Shown in pieces: positions 47,462 to 55,945 of a stretch of DNA of 64,000 nucleotides. The DNA is taken from assembly GCF_032051675.1 (NCBI RefSeq), contig NZ_CP116968.1, forward strand, positions 2,356,001 through 2,420,000, given 5' to 3'. Position 1 is the first letter of the stretch. Each line of letters starts with the position of its first letter. The notes beneath the pieces were generated by a model. The model had not been told where the DNA came from. It made no database searches and saw only the letters and a program-made list of their open reading frames with translations. Both the position numbers and the translations under genes were made by a program. Source of the stretch: Candidatus Nitrospira neomarina. Lineage in GTDB: Bacteria; Nitrospirota; Nitrospiria; Nitrospirales; UBA8639.

Positions 47462-47532
47462 TTGTCATTCTGAGGTCTGCCGAAGAATCTGTGCCCAGCC
47501 TGTAGACTCCACCGCCCAGCAAGATCTTCGGT
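47462..47532. repeat. dispersed palindromic repeat, copy F
   Basis: It begins TTGTCATTCTGAGG and contains GAAGAATCTGTGCCCAGCC. With copy G it forms a tandem duplication of about 95 nt whose left flank GTCGTTCCCCATCCCCATTG is repeated. Confidence 0.78.
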
Positions 47533-47556
47533 GCCCCCCGTCGTTCCCCATCCCCA

Positions 47557-47646
47557 TTGTCATTCCGAGGCCACGCCGAAGAATCTGTGCCCAGCCAAAA
47601 GACCCCCACAACTCACCGAGATCCTCTCGGTCCATTAGGAATGACA
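47557..47646. repeat. dispersed palindromic repeat, copy G
   Basis: It begins TTGTCATTCCGAGGCCACG and ends ATTAGGAATGACA, giving a near-complete inverted pair of ends. Confidence 0.78.
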
Positions 47647-48044
47647 TGGTCGCTCAGGACATATGCATTTCAGTGGTCACCCACCATAAGCAAAGCCTCC
47701 ACCACAATCATCCGCGACATTAATTATCGCGATTCTGCCCTTTTTCGTCCTTTGCGTTTGTCCTTCTTCAACTCATCACAATCCAAGCTTTATTGCGCAC
47801 TATAGCGGGTTGCGCGTGCACAGTTTCCTTCTTGATGTTGTCCCCCACGATTAAGCTCCTCTATTCCGCTGATCCAAGACTGGGGGAGAGTCAGCCGTCT
47901 TCCAGATTCCGTTTTTTTTGGTAGTGAGCAATTTTGACCAGACTGCTGCGTGGCTTCTTGCAAGAATAGATCGCCTTGAATGACAAAAAACCAATAACCA
48001 ATCTAACGCAACCCTGAGCGATCCTTACAGGAAGGGGGCACGCT
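47647..48044. other. intergenic region upstream of a PAS kinase
   Basis: No gene is supported. AGGAAGGGGG just before 48045 gives the next gene a ribosome-binding site. Confidence 0.5.
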
Positions 48045-49700
48045 ATGGCCACAGATTATCAAAAAAGAATAGGGATGCAGTTCAAAGATACCAAAGAATT
48101 AATAGACGGTCATGTGCATCTCTTTCTTTCGGCTTCTTCACGAACCAGTCCTACCGGGATCGTTCATCAGGATGACCTCAAACAGCTAAATCGGCAATGT
48201 GATAAATCCTTCATTCTGGTCGGGAATACCGGGGGAGATATTCTTTTCGTCAATTCCCGAATAGAGGACTGGTTCGATTATCCCAGCAAGGAGTTAATCG
48301 GGAAACCCTTAGAATGTCTTATTCCGGGACAATTTCGAGTCCAACTGACCGACGAGCGTTTAGCATTCGTGTTGACACCCTACCGCGAGTCCAAGGAACA
48401 TGAACCTGAATTTCAGGGACGTGGTAAAAACGGAAGGACCATCCCACTCCAAATCAGGCTCGATCCGATGGGGAAGGAACACGATGGAGTAACTTTGGTG
48501 ACGATGACGAATATCACCGAGCGCCAACGGGATGGGGAAACGATTCGCCAGTCGGCCGTGGCGCTTCATGAACAACTGGATCTCAATAAAACCATCACCG
48601 ATAATGCCTCTGCCAGCCTGTTGATGCTAGATACCGCCGGACGAGTGACATTTGCCAACCCCTCCACGGAAATCGTGATGGGGTTCAAACCCCAAGAACT
48701 GATCGGCAAAGTCCTGCATAAGATGGTTCACCATAGTCATCCTGATGAAACGCCATTTCCCATTAAGGATTGTCTCCTTAACGGCCTTTTTCCTTTACAC
48801 GTCGTTCTCATCAGCCATGAAGACGTGTTTATCCATAAAGACGGTCATTATTATCCCGTGCGGTGCAATGCCAGGCAGATTGTCAAGCAAGGAGTGCCCG
48901 TTGGCATCGTCCTTGAAGTTGTGGATATTACAGACCTTCAACGGGCCGAGAAAGGTCGACTACTTTTCACGCTGGAACTTGCGCGACAAGTGCATGATCG
49001 CACAGAAGAACTGGTTAATTCTCAAAAACGGTTACGGGAATTGGCGACCGAACTCAATTTAACCGAACAACGCGAACGGCAACGCATTGCGATAGAACTC
49101 CATGATTATCTCAGCCAACTGTTAGTAGTGTGCCGCTTAAAGCTGAGCCAGACCATGCAGGTCCTCAAACCTGAATCCCAGGAGTTCGGTCTTATCAAAG
49201 AAACCGACGACGTCCTCGATCAAGCCCTCACCTATAGCAGAACATTAGTGGCGGAATTAAGCCCCTCGGTCTTGTTTGAATTCGGATTGGTAGCAGCGTT
49301 GCAATGGTTGGCCGGTCAAATGATTAACCATGGACTCAAGGTAGCAATGACCTGTGAGTGCATTCAAGACCTGAAAATCCCTGAGGAACAGGCAATTTTA
49401 TTGTATCAATCGACCCGCGAGCTGTTACTCAATGTCATGAAACATGCCGCCATCGACCGTGCCACGCTCAAACTCGGCAAGAAGGAGAACGTATTACGCA
49501 TAACCGTGCGCGATGAAGGGAAAGGGTTTCAGCCAACCACAGGAATCGGTACACAGCCCTGCAAGGAGCAACCGATGAAATTCGGCCTGTTCTCCATTCG
49601 CGAACGCATGATCAGTCTTGGAGGATCATTTGAAATTTCATCACAGCCTGCTCAAGGGACCACGGCCAGCCTCATCATACCCCTATCACTGGAGGACTAA
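48045..49700 (+). CDS. PAS-PAS histidine kinase of the NarL/HisKA_3 type
   Basis: The 551-residue soluble kinase has two PAS domains (about 60-165 and 180-300), a coiled linker, a HisKA_3 dimerisation domain with phospho-His H353 (IELHDYLSQLL) and a HATPase (about 450-550: STRELLLNVMKHA, VRDEGKGF, FGLFSIRERMISLGG). It is closely paralogous to the central part of the kinase at 55946-59152, sharing RIEDWF, VALHEQLDLNKTITDNAS and RQIVKQ-type blocks. It lacks that protein's AhpD-like and first PAS domains. It ends IPLSLED exactly where the paralogue continues into a linker and receiver; a receiver remnant lies downstream at 49826. It probably signals to an unlinked receiver. Confidence 0.92.
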   Translation: MATDYQKRIGMQFKDTKELIDGHVHLFLSASSRTSPTGIVHQDDLKQLNRQCDKSFILVGNTGGDILFVNSRIEDWFDYPSKELIGKPLECLIPGQFRVQLTDERLAFVLTPYRESKEHEPEFQGRGKNGRTIPLQIRLDPMGKEHDGVTLVTMTNITERQRDGETIRQSAVALHEQLDLNKTITDNASASLLMLDTAGRVTFANPSTEIVMGFKPQELIGKVLHKMVHHSHPDETPFPIKDCLLNGLFPLHVVLISHEDVFIHKDGHYYPVRCNARQIVKQGVPVGIVLEVVDITDLQRAEKGRLLFTLELARQVHDRTEELVNSQKRLRELATELNLTEQRERQRIAIELHDYLSQLLVVCRLKLSQTMQVLKPESQEFGLIKETDDVLDQALTYSRTLVAELSPSVLFEFGLVAALQWLAGQMINHGLKVAMTCECIQDLKIPEEQAILLYQSTRELLLNVMKHAAIDRATLKLGKKENVLRITVRDEGKGFQPTTGIGTQPCKEQPMKFGLFSIRERMISLGGSFEISSQPAQGTTASLIIPLSLED

Positions 49701-49825
49701 GCGCGTGCCTTAATACAACAGGACCCTGCTGGTGGCTTAACCAGCACCTCCTCTCTCTCCGAACTACTCCATGATATTTCACTTCCTTGTCTCAAAAGTG
49801 GAGTGTGTCTCAAAGATTTTCCCTT

Positions 49826-49939
49826 GGGGAGAATTAACGAGCCATGTTGAAGGCCGGAGCCGTGGCTCTTTTACCCAAAGAAGCTGCCGTGGCCGAACTT
49901 TATCACCTGGTCAGGACCGTCACCGGGTCTCAGTCATAA
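49826..49939 (+). pseudogene. 3' remnant of a receiver domain
   Basis: From 49844 a short frame encodes MLKAGAVALLPKEAAVAELY and 11 more residues before TAA. It matches the receiver end of the 55946 kinase (AMLKAGAVALLPKEAAVADL). Homology starts just upstream (GAGAATTAACGAGCC against GAGAAAATCAACAAGCC). The first two thirds of the receiver, including the phospho-Asp, are missing. Confidence 0.85.
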
Positions 49940-50016
49940 GTCAACGCTATTTAGATTGTTGATAGTGCGGCCCGAGGATTACCCCCTGACTGCACGACGT
50001 CCGGTCGAGATGATAT

Positions 50017-50291
50017 GGTGTTCTGCTCTTCGCGGGGACCAGCTTGGCCACCGAACCGACGGAGGTGGAGAAATTTGTGAAGTCCCGTATTGGGATCAGC
50101 AAGATGATGATGGACTATTTTAAGGGTGGAAATGGTTACGGGGACGGTCAACGACCCTCGCCCGAGGCGATGAAAACAATGGGTGCGGATATCAATACAT
50201 AGCTCAGCGAGTTGTTGGTAAAGCATGATATGACGATCGATAAATATCGCCAACACAGTTCTGAGGTATATGACGATGATGCGGTCGCAAG
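50017..50291 (+). pseudogene. broken copy of the small secreted protein gene
   Basis: This stretch is collinear with 59318-59590. It reads VLLFAGTSLATEPTEVEKF, then FKGGNGYGDGQRPSPEAMK and GADINT, where an in-frame TAG at 50200-50202 replaces the Lys codon. The frame then continues LSELLVKHDMTIDKYRQ to the junction with the GH133 fragment. The start codon and first half of the signal peptide are lost. Confidence 0.88.
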
Positions 50292-50470
50292 CACTATCTC
50301 AACGATTACGGACTGGGAACTCTGGGAAAAATCTTTGACGGACAACCACCGTTCGCTCCACGGGTCCCCCAAGTCTGGACCGTGTCCGAAGTCCTCCGCC
50401 CCTGGCATCTCATTTACCATTCCACCAACAACCCCAGAACAAAAAACCACACTCCTAAAAATAAAGTTCT
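50292..50470 (+). pseudogene. displaced 3' end of a GH133-type gene
   Basis: It is strongly similar to 43868-44060 (end of the debranching enzyme gene). It would encode LNDYGLGTLGKIFDGQPPF and WTVSEVLRPWHLI. The join to the small-protein fragment falls in ATCTCA, a six-base identity shared by both source genes. The flank after the stop matches too and leads into the same repeat family, as at the true gene. Confidence 0.88.
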
Positions 50471-50487
50471 CTGGTTTCCCCTTAGAA

Positions 50488-50560
50488 TTGTCATTCTGAG
50501 GCCACGCCGAAGAATCTGAGCCCAGCCAAAAGACTCCACAACTCCCCAAGATCATCAGAT
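50488..50560. repeat. dispersed palindromic repeat, copy H (left half)
   Basis: It starts TTGTCATTCTGAGGCCACG, follows the displaced GH133 end, and is collinear with copy E. Confidence 0.75.
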
Positions 50561-50586
50561 TCCTTCAGGCAGTCCCCCCACCCGCC

Positions 50587-50640
50587 TTGTCATTCTCAGG
50601 CCATGGCGAAGAATCTGTGCTCAGCCTGAATATGACCATT
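50587..50640. repeat. dispersed palindromic repeat, copy I (left half)
   Basis: TTGTCATTCTCAGGCCATGG and GAAGAATCTGTGCTCAGCC are visible; the right half is absent. Confidence 0.7.
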
Positions 50641-50771
50641 TTTCCCAGAATGTTTTCTCCGTCATCCCGACATTAATTATCGGGAATCCATCTATTACAT
50701 TTGTTCTTCCTGCTGGACTTTGACAGGAATTTCCTTATTTCATTATCCCGTATTTTCCACACCTCATCACC

Positions 50772-51863
50772 TCAGAGTTGCACGTGATCAAGAAATTTGG
50801 ACACGGCACTGACCGCTTCCCGAAGCTCCTGCATGTTCCCGGACGGATCATGATAGATCCAGATTTTCGCTTGAAGGAGATGCAGGAGTCCGAGCACACG
50901 GTCCGACCGACTATTACTCAAGGACCAGACCACCTCCGTGAGTACTGGAAACTCAATATCATCAGGGGAGGCGATCGTATCCACCGCTTCTGCCAGATAC
51001 TCCACCATCGGCACAAAGGCGGCCCGATTTCCCGTGGTGCCATAAATTCGGCCAATCCCTCTGGCGGCAGACGCCTGAATCATAGGCAACTGGTTCCGGT
51101 CCTGGAACAACGCCACAAGATGAGGCAACCCTTCCTCCCCTGCGGATGCCAGGGCCTCAATCGCTTCCACCGGAAAATGCTGCCGTTGAATAAAAGTCAG
51201 CAGGCTGGGAAGAAATGTAGAGGAGGAAAAACCTGCCATCTGTTGAACAATGAGTTGTTGTTGAGCGGGTTGGGTTTCAGAATCCAACAGGAGCGAGGCT
51301 AACCGTGAGGCATGTCCCCAGTCAGCCATGACCAGTAACGGAAACTCCGATCGTGCAACCTCTTGAAGCAGCGAGGCAAACACGGCACTCTCTTCAAAGG
51401 CTTCCCCGGCCTCACGGAACCCGAGCTTCTCATCAGAAGAAGGACCCCGTACCTCCGTGAGCCAACCCAGGTCTACACCATTCAAATGATATCGGAACCG
51501 GCAGGCCGGACCATTCCATAGACGATCCGGGGCCTCCTCCAATTCCGCATCCCCACCCCCGGGTGTGGTTCCCACAAACCGTTTCCGCTCCACACAAAAC
51601 ACGCGAAACTCTACATCATGCGAAGCCGAGGAATCGCTCACGACCGAAAATCCCAGTTCTTGAAATCGCTTGGCAACCAGAGTATGCAATGCCTCCGACT
51701 GAACGAGTCCCTCCTCCGTCCTGACGCTGGAAGTAAGGAGAATGATATGGATCTGAGCTAACTGCGAGATCTGTTCAGAGGAAAGATGCACCCGCCGGGC
51801 CATTCCGTCGGAAGGTCCGGTGACGAAGACCAGCGCAAACAGGCAAACCAGCACTCGACGCAT
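50772..51863 (-). CDS. secreted protein with HEAT-like helical repeats
   Basis: The 363-residue protein has a short signal peptide (about 1-20). A first domain (about 25-150, with VEFRVFCVERKRF and WNGPACRFRYHLNG) resembles no known family to me. A helical C-terminal part follows (about 190-355), with units like EAIEALASAGEEGLPHLVAL and IQASAARGIGRIYGTTGNR that fit HEAT repeats. Such repeats bind proteins. Its 5' end abuts the csaA remnant on the same strand. Confidence 0.75.
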   Translation of the reverse strand: MRRVLVCLFALVFVTGPSDGMARRVHLSSEQISQLAQIHIILLTSSVRTEEGLVQSEALHTLVAKRFQELGFSVVSDSSASHDVEFRVFCVERKRFVGTTPGGGDAELEEAPDRLWNGPACRFRYHLNGVDLGWLTEVRGPSSDEKLGFREAGEAFEESAVFASLLQEVARSEFPLLVMADWGHASRLASLLLDSETQPAQQQLIVQQMAGFSSSTFLPSLLTFIQRQHFPVEAIEALASAGEEGLPHLVALFQDRNQLPMIQASAARGIGRIYGTTGNRAAFVPMVEYLAEAVDTIASPDDIEFPVLTEVVWSLSNSRSDRVLGLLHLLQAKIWIYHDPSGNMQELREAVSAVSKFLDHVQL

Positions 51864-51909
51864 AGACGCTCTCCTGGAGAAAGGTTGGCAGGGCTAATAC
51901 CCCAGGCTT

Positions 51910-52293
51910 GCACCATCTTCGTTCCAGGGGAACCGGCTTATCCGGGACACACATCGCGACCTCCACGTTGACCGTAGGCAACAATCCGATGACCAGATAT
52001 TCGGACATCACCGGACCAATCAGCTTGGGTGCCAAACTGACAATCGCCACAAGCTTTCTCTACAGCCCATCCTGTTTGGACAGATGCGTGTTCTGCGCGC
52101 ACGATTGCTTCATGCCGACTTCCCCGCCGAAATCAAACTGCAAAAGGTAGGCCGGTTTGCCAGCCACAGAAAATAGCGCTGCACTGACAATACGCCCAAC
52201 CCGCATTTCAACGGTGGTGAATTCAGTCCAGGAGATATTCTGCACTTCGCCCTCCTTACCAAACGTCAATGCCCTGGACTCATTTCTGATCAT
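51910..52293 (-). pseudogene. csaA: csaA-type tRNA-binding-domain protein interrupted by an in-frame TAG
   Basis: The frame from an ATG near 52293 encodes the start of a CsaA-like OB-fold: ISWTEFTTVEMRVGRIV, KPAYLLQFDFGGEVGMKQ and SCAQNT. It then meets TAG at about 52058. The same frame continues directly with RKLVAIVSLAPKLIGPVMSE, YLVIGLLP and VAMCVPDKPVPLERRW, the CsaA C-terminal half. The TAG sits where the family usually has Gly (L-G-R/K). The natural stop after the C-terminal motif is also missing. A nonsense mutation with decay is the simplest reading. Confidence 0.85.
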
Positions 52294-52541
52294 CCAGGGC
52301 TCTCCTCTCCCGGTTTGGATCGGCGTCAAAAATCCCGTTTCTCCAGGATCGAATCCAGGAAGAAGTCATGTCGATGCCAAACATGAACCACCCTTCTCCC
52401 TCGAAAATCGGTTAGTAGGCTTCATTGATCTCATGAATTTTCAAGGTTTGAATCTCGCAGGTGCCCCCATGGTCGGCACAAAATTGAAGTTTCTCCTGAG
52501 TTTCTCGTCGCCAGAATATCTCGTTCAATCGCATCCCCACA

Positions 52542-52656
52542 TTGTCATTCTGAGGCCACGCCGAAGAATCTGTGCCCAGCCCGCAGACCCCACAGCTCAG
52601 GGATATTTTTCGGTGGACCTTGCCCTGAGATTTGCCGAATGGGTCAGGATAGCATC
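52542..52656. repeat. dispersed palindromic repeat, copy J
   Basis: It begins TTGTCATTCTGAGGCCACG with GAAGAATCTGTGCCCAGCC and ends TTGCCGAATGGGTCAGGAT. It is similar in length to copy B, including the CCCTGAGATTTGCCGAATGG segment. Confidence 0.78.
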
Positions 52657-53306
52657 GGCGCTCAGAACATATGAGTTTCGTTGATTACTCACCTTTGGAA
52701 AACATTCCCCTCCGTCATCCTCGCCATCTGTGATCGTAGATTCATCCTATAGATTTTTCATTCATGAGGTTTTTCCCTTGCCCTTCCTACAAATATTTGG
52801 CAAAAGCTTTCGTCCGAAAACCCTCATATTCTATCTGTACATTAATGTAAGGGTTGGCTATCCTCCTTTAATTGCTAACTAAGTCCTGCTCGTAACAATA
52901 AAATTGTGCGGCAAGATATATTTGGAAGGCGTTAAATTCGTTTTCATTTTTCTCAAACTTCCAAGGTACAAAAAATTAATACCAACCACTTTTCGATGAA
53001 CTCAAAGAAAAAAATCAACCCGATAAATTTCATTATCATCGTCCGCATTTTTGCGGTGTCCTCCTTTTCGCATAAAGTTAACGGATACTATTTTTTAACC
53101 ACGAATGAAGATATCGCCCTGAGAATCGGAGAATTCAAATTGGGATTCAACTCAGATGCTTTGAAATATGCTCTTTTTATCAAAGAGTCTGGGCAACACG
53201 GATTTGCCACAAGCGAGACCCTTTTATATTGATTAACGAATAGGCCGCCACACACTCTTGTACTCTTTTCACTGGATAGAGCCACCCTTAGGAATCGTGT
53301 CAAACT
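52657..53306. other. AT-rich intergenic region
   Basis: This stretch is noticeably more AT-rich than its surroundings. A 78-codon plus-strand frame (52996-53232) exists but has no convincing start signal and no family resemblance. The region separates the csaA remnant from RhuM-type genes and may mark the edge of acquired DNA. Confidence 0.5.
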
Positions 53307-53675
53307 GTGACCGGGCATTCACGAAAGAGGCTGATATGGGCATGCCTCCCCAGGAGACTTTCATTGCCGACTAATCGCCAGAGGCAAACAACCGGCTCCG
53401 TGCAACCATCTGCCGCCCCTTCCAAAAGCCCTGGCGGGGAGGTGGTGTTTTATCGGTCGCCGGATGGGATGGTTCGCCTCGACGTTCAACTCACCAAGGA
53501 CACAGGCTGGCTCAGCCTGACCCAGATGGCTGAGCTGTTCGGACGCGATAGGCCATTGATTTCACAGCATTTACGAATTGTTTTCACTTCTGGGGAGCTG
53601 GAGCGAGAGGCAACCGTTGCAAAAGATACAACAATTACGGCCGACAGAAAGACCGGCCACGAAAGAAGCGTGTGA
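53307..53675 (+). pseudogene. truncated RhuM-family gene, first copy
   Basis: From about codon 45 the frame encodes the RhuM-type N-terminal domain: GEVVFYRSPDGMVRLDVQL, WLSLTQMAELFGRDRPLISQ and IVFTSGELEREATVAKD. It then ends after about 78 residues of this domain, whereas intact members run past 300. The rest is gone, replaced by an unrelated gene whose ATG overlaps the stop (53672). The first 40 codons have no family resemblance. Confidence 0.75.
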
Positions 53676-53983
53676 AAACTATTCAAGATTGTTTCGGACG
53701 AAGTGTGAGGCTCACGAATGAGCGTGTGGCCCACATTCTTCAACACAAAGAAATGGCCGACATGGCGACGGAAATTGAACGAGTCCTCTCAGCTCCAGCC
53801 GAAGTTCGGCGTTCTCGATCAGACGCCACTGTTCAATTATTTTACGAATTTTATGCCAAGACACGTGTGGGTGGGAAATGGCTCTGTGTCGTGGTAAAGT
53901 ATGGCACAGATGATGCGTTTGTTGTGACGGCCTATTTAACCGACCAAATCAAAGACGGAGCAATCGTATGGCCGAAAAAGTAA
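53672..53983 (+). CDS. possible RNase-type toxin of a toxin-antitoxin pair
   Basis: The 103-residue protein has a small alpha-plus-beta pattern: RSVRLTNERVAHILQHKEM, a helix, a strand pair (VQLFYEFYAKT, KWLCVVVKYG) and VVTAYLTDQIK. The HI-x-H-x-E and V-TAY marks resemble BECR-fold (Barnase/EndoU/ColicinE5/RelE) nuclease families. No exact family can be named by eye. Its end overlaps the start of the DUF2283 gene by 16 nt; such overlaps are common in toxin-antitoxin operons. Confidence 0.6.
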   Translation: MKTIQDCFGRSVRLTNERVAHILQHKEMADMATEIERVLSAPAEVRRSRSDATVQLFYEFYAKTRVGGKWLCVVVKYGTDDAFVVTAYLTDQIKDGAIVWPKK

Positions 53984-54180
53984 AAGTGTGGTTCGATCCG
54001 GAAGGGGACTTTTTGGAAGTCCAATTTAAAGACGCCCCTGGATTTCTGCGTCCTACCGGTCATGAGGCGGTCATGGAGCGCGTCGATGAACAAGGCCATG
54101 TATTGGGATTTAGCGTTTTCGGTGTCAGCCGTTTTCAAAAAGATCATCCCCTGGAAGCTGAACTCGTCACGGACAGATAA
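53968..54180 (+). CDS. DUF2283 protein, possible antitoxin
   Basis: The 70-residue protein carries the DUF2283 (YuzE-like) pattern: VWFDPEGDFLEVQF near the start, then the VMERVDEQGHVLGFSVFGVS block. DUF2283 genes often lie beside small toxin-like genes; function is not established. The start overlaps the previous gene, indicating coupled translation. Confidence 0.8.
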   Translation: MAEKVKVWFDPEGDFLEVQFKDAPGFLRPTGHEAVMERVDEQGHVLGFSVFGVSRFQKDHPLEAELVTDR

Positions 54181-54402
54181 CCGGACCACGGGAATTCATC
54201 AATCCTTTTGTCACTTTGGACCCGGCCTTTCTCCCCTCAAAGCTGTTATCTGCACTAAAGGTTTCAAAACAAAATACTGCTTTTTTTCCGCAAAAAACAT
54301 TTTGTGTGAACGAAGCCTGACCTTCACGACATCCGGTCGATGGTATATTGAGCCCGACTCGACCAACCAACTTTTCTTACTACATTCTGAGAGACTCTAC
54401 GC

Positions 54403-55384
54403 ATGAGCACGGCAGGCGGAGAATTGTCGTTTATGAGACCCCGGACGGCGAAATTCGTGTGGACGTGCGACTTGAGCAGGAGTCCGTCTGGCTTACGCAA
54501 CGGCAAATTTCAGACCTATTCGATACATCCACGGACAACATCGGCTTACATTTGAAGAACATCTTCAACGAAGGTGAACTGGACGAATCAGCAACTGCCG
54601 AGGATTCCTCGGTAGTTCAAATGGAAGGCAAACGACGGGTCACTCGCACAATTAAACACTACAACCTGGACGCCATCATCTCCGTCGGGTACCGCGTCAA
54701 CTCCAAACGCGGCACACAATTTCGCATTTGGGCGACACAGATATTGCGTGATCATCTGGTGAAAGGCTACTCCGTCAACCAGCGTCGGCTGGAGGAACTC
54801 CAGCAGACGGTCCGGCTGATGGCGACCATGGCTATACACAGGGGCCTTTCCGGTGATGAGGGCACCGCGCTTCTCCGCATGGTGGGCGAGTACAGCCGGG
54901 CGCTGGATCTGCTTGACGATTATGACCACCAACGGGTTCCCGCCCCCAGGTCAGGGAGCCAGACACGTTACGCCTTAACCTATGAGGAAGCCATTGGCAT
55001 TGTGGATCGTTTGCGAGAACGATTTGGGGGTTCGGCCCTCTTTGGGCAGGAAAACGATGAAAGCCTGCACAGTAGCCTGCAAGCGATCATGCACACGTTC
55101 AGTGGGCAGGATCTCTATCCCAGCTTGGAAGAGAAAGGGGCCCACCTATCTGTATTTCCTGGGTAAACCACTTCTCTGTGGATGGAAACAAGCGTATCGC
55201 GGCTGCGTTATTTCTTTGGTTTCTGGAACGCAACAGCGTCCTGACCAATGCCACCGGGGCGCGTTTGATTTCGGATGCCGCACTCGTGGCCATGACCCTG
55301 ATGATCGCGAAAAGCCGTTCGGAAGAAAAGGACGTGTTGGTGCGCATCGTCATGCACCTCCTCTGTCAACACGACCCAGTATGA
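54403..55384 (+). pseudogene. RhuM-Fic fusion gene, frameshifted, second copy
   Basis: An ATG at 54403 opens MSTAGGEL; one base is then apparently lost and the frame changes to IVVYETPDGEIRVDV, VWLTQRQISDLFDTSTDNIG and IKHYNLDAIISVGYRVNSKR, the RhuM-type domain. The frame is open to about 55150, reaching YPSLEEKGAHL. Two single-base insertions there (in CTATCTG and CTGGGTAA) move the reading to the Fic motif HFSVDGNKRIAAALFLWFL. The FIC box HPFxDGNKR is thus changed to HFSVDGNKR. With three shifts it is unlikely to make a working protein. Confidence 0.85.
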
Positions 55385-55439
55385 GCCACGCTAGACATTA
55401 GACGGCAATGCTAGATTGATTTAGCTGGACTTTACCAAT

Positions 55440-55700
55440 TTTTATTCTCTCGTTCTGAAAGACATTCATGACCATGAATCTGACCCCCATCATGATCGGA
55501 GTTTCTTTGAGTGTTGTGCTCCACGCAGGGAAAAGTCTGAAGACGGTCACCCTCATTTTACCATTATCACTGGCAGTGATAAGGGAGCTCAATCTTACAT
55601 TAGGACCCAGCCGGTGGCTTAACAACACATCCCCCTCTCCCAAAACTTCTTTTGGTACATCACTTCCTTGCCTCAAATGTGAAAAGTGGCTCAACTCAGT
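55440..55700 (+). pseudogene. mosaic of small secreted gene 5' end and kinase 3' flank
   Basis: 55444-55530 matches the start and leader of the small-protein gene at 59284 (CTGAAAGACATTCATGACC; MTMNLTPIMIGVSLSVVLHA). From about 55550 the sequence matches 49670-49800, the 3' end and downstream flank of the 48045 kinase (TTATCACTGG, GGTGGCTTAA, TCACTTCCTTG). The order small protein then kinase end is what deletion between neighbouring units of a tandem array would give. Confidence 0.75.
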
Positions 55701-55945
55701 ACCTGTACAAAATGGGCTAAAAAATTTGATTTGGATCTTTGCTGACCCGGGCAGGGAGTGCATCCCCTGAAAATTCTCATAACAACAGCCCCTTATCGAT
55801 GAAATTCGATCTCCACAATTTGAAAAATGAGGACCGATTCGGATGTGATGGATGTCGCAGCTTGGCTTTGTCCGATCCCCTCCAGGCCTTGTATAATCTG
55901 ACTAGAAGACGCCCGACACAATTTCACTAAATTTAGGAATAAAAG

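Noticed and set aside
51910-52293. Recoded TAG (for example pyrrolysine or readthrough) in csaA
   Set aside because: The natural stop is also lost and other fragments nearby are pseudogenes, so simple decay explains it better. I saw no sign of recoding elsewhere.
52996-53232. 78-codon frame in the AT-rich interval
   Set aside because: It could be a real small gene in acquired DNA, but there is no start signal or similarity that I can point to.
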